From Chloranthus sessilifolius (lineage: Eukaryota > Streptophyta > Magnoliopsida > Chloranthales > Chloranthaceae): a stretch of DNA of 64,000 nt. The notes below the pieces were generated by a model, which did not search any database, was not told the DNA's origin, and was given only the letters and a program-made list of their open reading frames with translations. The stretch lies in contig CM037584.1 in NCBI GenBank assembly GCA_021018995.1, positions 44,963,811 to 45,027,810 on the forward strand, given 5' to 3'. Position 1 is the first letter of the stretch. Each line of letters starts with the position of its first letter. Of this stretch, positions 43,773 through 54,169 are shown piece after piece. Both the position numbers and the translations under genes were made by a program.

Positions 43773-46700
43773 AAGTGGTATCAGAGATTGAGATTCATGG
43801 CTTCTAATATGTTGCAACCTCACTTCCTCGTTTCGCCGATAAGAACTACAATCAATGGAGTATTCAAATGAAGGTTTTATATGGGTCTCAAGATTTGTGG
43901 AATATTGTTGAGACTGAATATATAGAACCGGAGGATCAAGCGGCTCTCACACAAGCTCAACTCAATGAGTTGAAAGAAAATCGCAAGAAGGACAAGAAGG
44001 TTTTATTCTTCATCTATTAAGCTGTGGATGAAGTTATCTTTGAAAGAATTTCATCGGTGTCATCGCAAAGTAAGCATGGGATACTCTCTATGTTTCATAC
44101 AAAGACGAAGATAAAGTCAAATTGGTGCGGCTCCAAACTCTTCGATATGAGTTTAATTCTATAAGAATGAAGGATTCGAAAGCGGCTGAAGATTATTTCA
44201 ATCGGGTAATTTCTCTCGTTAATCAATTAAGGATTAATAATGAAAATCTTCAAGATCAAAGAATTGTAGAAAAAATTCTTAGAAGCTTGACTCGTAAGTT
44301 TGAATATATTGTTGTTGCAATTGAAGAATCTAAGGATTTATCTACTTTGTCTTTGGAAAGTTTGTTGGGATCGCTTCAATCCCATGAACTTCACATGAAG
44401 CAATTTGATTCTTCTCCTCTAGAGCAAGCTTTTCAAACTCAAATTTCTTTTAAAAAAAGTTCTAGAGGTGCAAGAAGGCGGCATTCTAATCGCGGAGGAG
44501 GAGGGCATAATGGAGGAAGATATCAAGCAAAAGAAAGAGATGAAGATGAGTCATCTACGTCATCAAGAAGAAGAGGAAGAGGATGCGACCGATCTTCTCT
44601 TTCTAATGTTCAATATTATCATTGTCAAAAACATGACCACACCATAAAATTTTATAGAAAAAGATTGGCAGAAGAAGAAAAAAAAGAATTAAATTTTGTT
44701 CAAAGGAACAATCAAAATAAGGAAGATGACACTTTTTTTCTTGCTTGTAATGTTAAAAAAGTTGCATTCAATGAAGATTGGTATCTTGATAGTGGTTGCA
44801 GTAACCACATGATGGGAAACAAATACATATTTGTCACTTTGGATGAATCTATTCAAAGTGAAGTAAAGACCGACGATGATGAACGACTTTTCGTAAAGGG
44901 AAGAGGTGATATTCTTGTTCAATCAAAGAAAGGCATCAAATACATCTCAAATGTTTTCTATGTACCCAGCCTCAAGCACAGTCTTCTAAGTATTGGACAA
45001 CTCCTTTTGAAAGGACACAAGGTTTATTTCAAAGGAGATACATGTGAAATCAATGATATGAACAATGCTCTCATTGCCAAAGTAGATAACTTCAAACAAG
45101 ATGTTTTCGCTTAAGTTTTAAAATAAAGTTCTTCATTGCTTCAATTCCATCATCCAAGACAAATCATAGCTATGACATTTTCGATATGACCACTTGAGTT
45201 TTAGCTCTTTGACTCCTATGTGCAAAAATCACATGGTGAGAGGCATGACAAATATTGAACGCAATGACCAAGTTTGTGAAGGATGCGCACTCGAAAAGCA
45301 TTAAAGAAATTCTTTTCCCATTGGGAAAGCTTAGAGGGCATCAAACCTTCTTGAGCTTGCTCATTCGAACCTATGCGGCCTATGCACACAACTTCTATTG
45401 GCGGTAATCGTTATTTCCTCACTTTTATTGACGATTATAGTTGTAAATCTTGGGTTTATTTTCTCAAAGAAAAATCAGAGATATTCAGCCACTTCAAAAC
45501 ATTTATGGCCTTGGTTGAAAAGCAAAGTGATTTTATGTTGAAAACTTTGCATACCGATCAAGGTGGTGAATATGTTTCTCATGATTTTGATAATTTCTTA
45601 AAAGATAATGGCATTCGACATCAATTAACTACTCGGTACACACCTCAGCAAAATGATGTTGCCGAAAGAAAAAATAAAATACTTATGGAATTGGCTAGAA
45701 GTATGTTAAAAGCCAAAGGGATGCCAAATATATTTTGGGCCGAAGCCGTTGCGTATGTCAACTATCTTTTGAATCGTGCTTGATCCAAAAGTGTTAAAGG
45801 CATGACACCACAAGAAGCATGGAATGGACACAAATCATGTGTTGCGCATTTGAGGATATTTTGATAGCATTATATATTCTCATGTGTCGGATGAAAGAAG
45901 AAAAAAATTGGATGATAAATCCGAAAAATGCTTTCTTATTGGTTATAGTGAAACTTCAAAGGCATATAAATTGTTTAATTCAATCAACAGGAAAACTATC
46001 ATAAGTAGAGATGTAAAATTTAATGAAGAAGAAGCTTGTGATTGGTATTTCCAAGAAAAGACACAAAAGTATGTTTGTGTTAATGAAGAAAAATTGAAAG
46101 ATGTTCAAAATTGTGAACATGAAGAGGATAGGAGTCTTCCTTCCTCTTCATCTTCACCATCTTCATCATCATCAACGAGTTTTAATTCTCCTCCAAAGAA
46201 AACCAAAAGCATTAATAAAATTTATGAAACATTAAGAAGATTTTTTGATGAAGATGAGATTAACTTTGCACTATATACCGATGCCAATCCAATTTCTTTT
46301 GAAGAAACATCTCAAGAAGAAAAGTGGAACCATATAATGAATCAAGAAATTGATTCCATCAAAAGAAATGAGACTTGGGAGTTAACGAAACTTTCAAATG
46401 GGCACAAATTCATTAGTGTAAAATGGATATATAAAATCAAGTTAAATGCAAAAGGTGAAATCGAACGACACAAAGCTCGGTTAGTGGTGAAAGGCTACAA
46501 GCAAATACATGACATAGACTTCAATGAAGTTTTTGCTCCCGTTGCTCGACTTGAGACTATTAGATTGGTCTTAGCATTGGTGGCTCAAAGAAATTGAAAG
46601 GTTTATCAAATGGATGTTAAATCAGCATTCTTAAATGGTATTCTTGAAGAAGAAGTTTACGTCGATCAACCTCCCAGGTATGTGAAAAAGAGTACAAAAT

Positions 46701-47812
46701 TTGTAACTTGAAGAAAACACTTTACGGTTTAAAGCAAGCACCAAGGGCGTGGTATAACCGTATTGATGGGTACTTCATGAAAAATGGATTTAAAATGTGT
46801 CCTTTTGAACACCCTCTCTACATCAAAGAAAGCACTTACAGTGAGTTCTTAGTTGTTTGTTTATATGTTGATGATTTAATCTTCACCGACAATAGTTCAT
46901 GCATATGTGATGAATAAAAAAATTCATGATACTTGAATTTGAGATGACCGATATGAGTCTCCTACATTTCTTTCTTAACATTGAAGTAAAGCAAAATGAA
47001 GATGAAATTTTTATATCTCAAAAAAAGTATGTAAAAGATTTATTGAAAAAGTTTAGAATGGAAGATGCAAATCTTATTTGCACTCCAATGGAGGTTGGTT
47101 TGAAACTTAGCAAAAATGATAATGAAAAAAGAATTAATAATACTCTTTATCGGAGTCTTGTTGGTAGCCTCATGTACTTGACCGCCACAAGATCGGATAT
47201 TATATTTGCGGTTAGTATGATTAGTCGTTTCATGGAATCACCTAGAAAAAGTCATTGGAATGCCGGAAAGAGAATTTTGCGATATTATGTGGTATCATTA
47301 ATGATGGTATATATTACAAAATGGTTTAAAATTCATGTTTTGTTGGATATTGTGATAGTGATTGGGGTGGAAGTGTAGATGATAACAAAAACAGTTATGG
47401 TTACAATTTTAATATTGGTTCAGGTTCAATTTCATGTACTTCAAAAAAATAAGTTGTTGCTCTCTCTCAACCAAAGCGGAGTACATTCCATTAGCATTGG
47501 CAGGTTGTCAAGCACTTTGGTTGAGATGGGTCTTAGAAGAATTTAAGCATCTATCAATTGAAGCTACAAATTTATTTTATAATAATGTTCAGCCATTGCA
47601 CTAACCAAGAATCCCGTTTTTCACTATAAAAGTAAGCACATTCGAATTAAGTATAATTTCATCCGTGACTTAATTAATAATGGTGAAATTTATGTGAAAT
47701 CTTGTAAATCACAAAATCAAATAGCGGATATTTTTATGAAGGCATTGAAGAAAGAAACTTTTATCAAGATCAAAGAAAAGCTCGGCGTTCGATCGGTCTA
47801 GCTCAAGGGGGC

Positions 47813-48198
47813 TGTTAGAATTATAAGTTAGACCGATCCATCTGGCCTATTTTGTCTTTTGAGTCATTGGCCCATTTGTAGTTATATTGGTCAATCTTGG
47901 AATTGTTTTTTGTCATAGGAAATTTGTAAATTAATGTGGTGTCTTGAGAATATGAAATATACTTTGAGAATGTAATTTTTTATTTTTTTCTAAGTTAGGT
48001 TGTTGCTTTGAAAATGTGTACTTATTTATTTTCGGATTTGTATTTTGGGCTATATATATCACTTATGTATCTTTATTTTATTAAGTCATATGAATGAAAT
48101 TTAAAACGTTCTAAGTAGTATATTACTTTACACAAGAGAACAACTTTCTTCTCTTTAGAGTGTCACCTTCTTTCAATCTTAATTGGTATAATCCAACA
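47813..48198 (+). repeat. 3' LTR of the second Copia element
   Basis: 386 bp. It ends 253 bp from the hydrolase stop codon (48452-48454), on the opposite strand to that gene. Confidence 0.92.
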
Positions 48199-48203
48199 AG
48201 ATG

Positions 48204-48451
48204 AACAAGATGACGATTAGGAAATGCAAACTTGAGATTTGACTTGAAACATCTCCAATGTTGAGAAAATATGCAACACTACACAGCCCCTGGTAAATGG
48301 GTTTCTAATATACAGACGGTAATAAGTGTGGGAACCATATTATTCTTTCAAGTATACAGTTTCAATCTTTAAAGTAGGATACAAGGTGACGAGCGATCGA
48401 GAAGATGCAAATAGACCATCAAATGATCAATGTAGAAGACAAAATCGATCG
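48204..48451 (-). other. Hydrolase 3' flank / probable 3' UTR
   Basis: Host sequence between the hydrolase stop and the Copia insertion; aligns with 30640-30867 in the left duplication copy. No clear polyadenylation signal stands out. The transcript may end in these 248 bp or run antisense into the Copia 3' LTR. Confidence 0.5.
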
Positions 48452-48590
48452 TCACCAATGGTCATCAGCAGGTTGCAAGGAGAGGGCGAGGAACTCCTTG
48501 AGGCGCTTGTTGTAGATGCAAGGTCGCTCTAGGTGAACCAGGTGACCCGCCTTGCTTATGGTCTGCAATGTCGCTTTGTCTCCCAGTTGC
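48452..48590 (-). CDS. Hydrolase exon 4 (terminal)
   Basis: Residues 264-309 and stop: EQLGDKATLQTISKAGHLVH, LERPCIYNKRLKEF and on to PADDHW. Acceptor CTGTCCAG. It carries the catalytic His. The first base completes a Glu codon begun in exon 3. Confidence 0.92.
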
Positions 48591-51500
48591 CTGGACAGTT
48601 GGGTTTTAGAATGTTAATTTTAAAAATTGGAGACACAATTAACAGTGGTTGATTAAGAAATATGTCCCAAGAAAACTAGATTAAGAGGTCGTCTTCTTCT
48701 TCTTCTTCTTCTTCTTCTTAAAATGATCACATCGTATTTTTCATTGATCCATCCTGTTCCATTTGATGCGCCAACACCTTTTAGTCGATCGTTTACTGTA
48801 AGTTTCAGTGATTTAAAAATCGAGCCACTACCAGCCAGTCTGACCCAGTTCAACCTGAACCGGGACCCTGGCTACTTTAGTCCGATCCAAAAATAAAAAA
48901 CACTGAGTTTTTGGGATCCAGCCCATGAACCACCTGGTTTTTCGGTGGATCGTCCGGTTCCCATGCAAGATAAATAAATGGGGCTGCTGACATTCTTGTG
49001 AAGAAGGGATGATTCAAATGATTCGGATTTGCTCTCTCGAATCAGAGAAGATTTGATTTGTATTTATACACCTATGTAATCTTCTTTTTATTAATACTAA
49101 GGGAATTAATGGTCCCTAGCTACCACCCTGCTTACGGATCGAAAAAATAAATAAATAAAATAAAATATCAGGCCGATCAATTAATTATAAATATTTTTTA
49201 TTTTAAGATTAATTAAAAAAAAAAATTAAAATAACTCCAAAATATCTATTAATTAATTAGTTTAGAAACTTATACACTTTACTTAAAATAGTTTTAATAA
49301 TAAGAAAAAGGATAAATACCTAATCTACTTAGAAAAATGTATCGAAAAAGTCATCAATCCTAAAATAGATATGTTTAGTGAATTCGTAAATAATAAATGT
49401 GTATATTTATTATTATTTTTAATATTATACGATTATAACAAATATTTATATTTAATACTTAGGTTATATATTTATTTAAAATATTCTTTTTATGTTGAAT
49501 CACTCCATTCCAACATTATAGAAATATTTTTTAAACCCAATTTTCTGGACCATAGCATAGTGACAAATTTCGTTATCGGTAATTTTTCGGTGGGGGGTCT
49601 TTTTGGATTAATTTCGATATATTTCAGAGATTAAAAATATATAAAAAATATATTTAATATTTTTTAAAAAAATTAACAATTGATCCAAACACTGCGGCCA
49701 AGCTCAAGCATAGAACTATAGAAGAACAATTGACAAAAGGTTCCATTATACTTACCCACCAGGCTGCTTTATCACCCCACCTTCTTCAGTCGGCATGCAT
49801 TGACTACCTCTGAATTAGATGGTAGAGGACGTTTTTCATACTCATCTTCTGCACAATGGATCTAAGGATCATGGGCGTACCATCAGACGGTCGGTGTTTT
49901 TATTACACATGACACACATCTAAAAAAATGGACATTAAATCATATGACCTCCATCACGCTCAAGCATATTTTAGCGTCACCTTTTGAGATGTGTGTTATG
50001 CGTAATAAAATAACAGACCGTCTGATGGTACGCTCATAATCCATAGATCCAGTGTGCAAAAGATGGGGATGAAAAATGACTTCTACCATCTGATTCAAAG
50101 TCGATCAATACATATCAGGTGGAGGTGGTGGGGTGAAAAAGCAGCCATTTTGGGGGTGAGTAATGTACCTATTGGCAAAGTGCAATGGATTTTTAATCCC
50201 ACATCATTTAGAAAAAAAACTTCACACTTTATTCCACCTATAAAACAATCACTATAAAATATACTTTCACTTAAACAATTTAATAAGATGTGTGGTGCCT
50301 AGTGAGCAACCACTTGCCAACGTGGGGTGACTGTTTATTTGCCATATTAAATAAAAATTAAACTTTAAAAAGAAAAATATCGAAAGTTTGACAAAAATAT
50401 CAAAAATTTTGAAAAGTAATAAAATTTCGACGCAACTTTTGTTGAACCTTTATTTCCTTTATTTCGGCAAAATTTGTCACTATGTACCATAGGTGTATTT
50501 TTTTATATTTTCCTTTGTAAGTAATAATGAGATTTGAACCCTTAGACGTCAAGGGTACACGCTTGAGAGCATCACCATTAGGGCAAAGGTCTAATCCTTA
50601 TTTCATATATCTTTAGATCATATCTTTAAATCACCCATCATCACGTGTGTCATAAAGTGATTCATGCATATGGCAAAAGTGAACGCACGATCTCGGTTAA
50701 CTTTCATAATTGGAATAGCTTCAGAATTATTGACTTTCTTTAAAATTGATTAATGCCCTAAATTGGAATCCTACTTAGGGGAAAATATAGTCCATAATTC
50801 CAAAATCTTTGGACAACGGTCAGGTTGACTCTTGAAAATAGCAATTGCTTTATTGGAAATAGGAATACATGGAACCTATCTAATTTATTTATTTAGTGTT
50901 TTTTAACCATGAGTCCAAGAGAAAAGTTGACAGTCAAGAAAAAAGTTTTAATGAGAGCAGATGGGAAGGGGGGATTTAATTCATTTTCATCTAATTTTTT
51001 TATGCTTTCAATAAATTGATCCTTTGAGGATCGTTTTTTGCTTGGAGGCTTCAATTTTTTACGATTCTCTCCTTATTTTTTTTTAAATTTTAATGGTAGA
51101 ATATGAGAGTTTTATTCTCTTATTGGTGAGAGTCTTCTTTTCTGAAAAGATCGACTCTACGAAGGCATTTTTACAATTTATATTTGTTTCTGAAACGGTT
51201 TTGGTCATTGATTTAACCGACGTTTTGATAGCTTCGTTATTTCGCGAACACTTACTCTATTTCTATGCCATGAGGCATCGTTTTAAAGTTTCGATTGAAG
51301 CATTGTGTGAAGCTTTTGGTCGGTGTTTGCCCCCGTTTCCAGTGTGCTAGGGGTTTTTGTGGATCATGAGTTTGTTGATGGTAGTGACGTCTCTTCGGAT
51401 GGATCTTCGGTGTTGGTTACCGGCGGATCATGATAGTAGATTCTTGAAGTTTTATTTTAGTTTGAAGGCCTTGAATTCCGTGTCGGTGTTAGATGAGTCT

Positions 51501-52093
51501 TAAACGTCATTCAATATATTTTAATGTTAGTTATTATAACTATCATTATTGTGGCCCTCTACTTTATAACCGTTCTCCATTTCAAATGAAAATGATAAAA
51601 TTTATCTCAAAACAAAAAAAAAGGAAATAATAATACATCACTTTGATGGATGGCTCTCTTTGCTTTAATAGGATTGAGTGTTAGGCCCGTGCACCAACGA
51701 CAGTGCATGTGTTACTCTCCCTAGTTCAAATTGGGTAATTTTGGGAGAGATGCACAAAGATTGATGAGCTTGGCCGATACCAATACGTATTGATTTCTTA
51801 GCCAACCAATACCAATACGGTCCTATGGACAAGAATGCAAGACTTTACCAATAATTGTATCGCTTTTGCCAGAAGGGGAGTTTGTTAAAGAGGTTAAACT
51901 TACTCTCTCATGTTCTTGGCCAGCTCTAGGTTGAAAATCTGGTCATTTTCGCCCCATAACAAAAGTATGCTCTGCAAATCAATCAAAAGTTAAATTAAAT
52001 TCTCTTCATTCGTCGACAAAGAGTATTTTACATTTATTAGAAGCTCAATTTGGCCTTTTTTAAAAGGGCAAGATTACTAATAAAGATCACACT

Positions 52094-52128
<35 letters not shown>

Positions 52129-53943
52129 GCTCGGGGATATGCTCCCTTACGTAGAGATATCTCTACTCTAATTGATATGAGCGGGAGATATAGCATTCTT
52201 TTTGTAAAGTAATAAGGGGCATAGGGCCCACTTTACTAATTAGGGTTACACTTTTAAAATATTTTAAAACTTAAATACTTGTCATTCTTGACATTTTTAA
52301 AGTCGCTCGATAGCGAAGCCTCAGCACCTTGAAAACTAGACGCCGACACTATGATAGCGAGCATGCTTCTCTATCAAAGCTTTAGCGCCTCTCTATCAAA
52401 GCGTCAAGGTTTTAGGAGCGTCAACGTTATCGAAGCGTCAGCACTTCGTTTTAGGGGCACCAGCGCTTCCATAAAAATAAAATTAAAGGAATTTTTTTAT
52501 CTTTTTTTATCGAAGTACCGACGCTTCGTTTTAGGGGCGCCAGCGCTTCCATAATTTTATTTTATTTTTTATTTTTTTACTGAAGCGCTGACGCCTCTCT
52601 ATCGAAGCGTCAACGCCTCGCTTTAGAGGCGTCGGCGCTTCGATAAATAAATAAATAAAATTATCGAAGCGTCATTGCCTCTCTATCGAAGCACTAACGC
52701 CTCGTTTTAGGAGCATTTTTTTTTATTAAAGCGTTAGTGCCTCATTTTAAGGGCTAGCGCTTCGCTATCAGGTGCTCATATTTTTTGAGCAAAATATAAT
52801 TGAAAAAGTAAATTTGAAACTTTCTTAAAAAAAAGAAGAAGAAAAAAAAAAAAAAAAAAACTTTAAAAAAACTTCTAAAAAAATAAAAAATGACGATTAA
52901 AAGAAAATATAATTTTTATAATATTTTAAAAGTTTAATCATAATTAGTAAAGTGAGTCTCATACTATCCATCAATTTACAAAAAATGCGCTACATATCAA
53001 GCACATATCTTAAGTGAAATCGGTTGATTTTATACGAGACCGCATAACGAGGGCTCGTATAACACCACACGCATTTATATAAGATCGGTCGATCTCAATT
53101 GAAAATATATACGCATGTGCTACTAATTTATGGGCACTTTTACTCACCAAAAGTAAACAAAATTTTACGCATTATAAAACTATACATCTTGTATTAAATG
53201 GCAAGGTACCGTGTAAACCTAGCTACGTTGAGGACGTTTTTAAATCCAGCCATAATAACCACTCATGCATTCTAACATGCTAAGGCCTTGTTTGGCAACA
53301 AATTTTCAAAAAGAACTTTTTCTGAAAAAATTATGGTTTGAGAAGCAATATGATCTGTTGTGTGAGAAGTAACATGGTCTTTTGTTCTTTTAAAAAACAC
53401 ATATGTCCAAGGTAGCATTAGGCTGCTTCTCCAAAATATCATTTTCAGAAGCAACACAGGCCTCTTTCGGCTAGAGCTGTATTATATTTCAGATAAGTTT
53501 CTCTCACTCAAGTAGATGTCTTCTTCTGAAAAGTACTTGCTAGATGCAACTTTGTCAAACAAGACCTAAGTCTATCTTTAAAAGTAATATGTTATATCCT
53601 ATTATAAGCAACTTTAAAAGTAATATGTTATAGACTAAGGCTGCGTTTGGCATAGCTCTCTGTTAGCTTCAATCATAGCAGAGTTTACCTGCTTTAGCAG
53701 GTTCCCATCCTCTTTACTAAAATCATGCTACCTGCTTTAGCAGGTATCCCTTCTCCTTGATAACTCCTTGCATATAGGGCTGCAATAGAGCCGAGTCAGC
53801 TCGACAACTTGGCTCCGCTCAGCCCGAAAAATAAGAGCTTTTCTTTTTAGAGCTCAACTGGAAAACCGAGCTGAGCAGGGCAGTTTGTAACTCGAATGAA
53901 CAGAGCCGAGTTGGAGCTAAGGCCGGCTCGGCTCTATGGCTCG

Positions 53944-53997
<54 letters not shown>

Positions 53998-54102
53998 AGT
54001 AATTAATTTTGAAAAGCCTATTTTATCCTTCAAAGTAACCATTTGAGTTTAACGATTACTTTAAAGGGTGAAATATGAACTTTTGCCCCCTACTTACCCT
54101 AA

Positions 54103-54169
<67 letters not shown>

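Larger units (their letters stand above)
43362..48198 (+). mobile_element. Ty1/Copia LTR retrotransposon, 4.8 kb, tRNA-Met primed
   Basis: LTRs at 43362-43772 and 47813-48198. Perfect 5-bp duplication AGATG (43357-43361, 48199-48203). Primer-binding site TGGTATCAGAG at 43776-43786 and a polypurine tract (AAGGGGGC) just before the 3' LTR. Order on the + strand: gag (43800-44680), protease (WYLDSGCSNHMMGNK near 44780), integrase (45370-45780, TDQGGEYVSHDF), RT (46250-46920, LYVDDLIF) and RNase H to about 47800. By hand the LTRs differ at about 8% of sites plus a 24-bp indel, suggesting a few million years. Broken in several places; fossil. Confidence 0.93.
48591..51903 (-). other. Hydrolase intron 3 (3.3 kb)
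   Basis: Contents: a (TTC)n run at 48693-48720, AT-rich sequence to 49750, a palindromic MITE (about 49750-50163), a SINE head on the - strand (50520-50590), an L1-like 3' fragment (about 50990-51635) and AT-rich DNA to exon 3. In 50164-50520 and 50600-50990 I recognise nothing. Confidence 0.7.

Noticed and set aside
48653-48853. Arg-rich open frame
   Set aside because: It is a translation of the (TTC)n microsatellite and flanking intron DNA.
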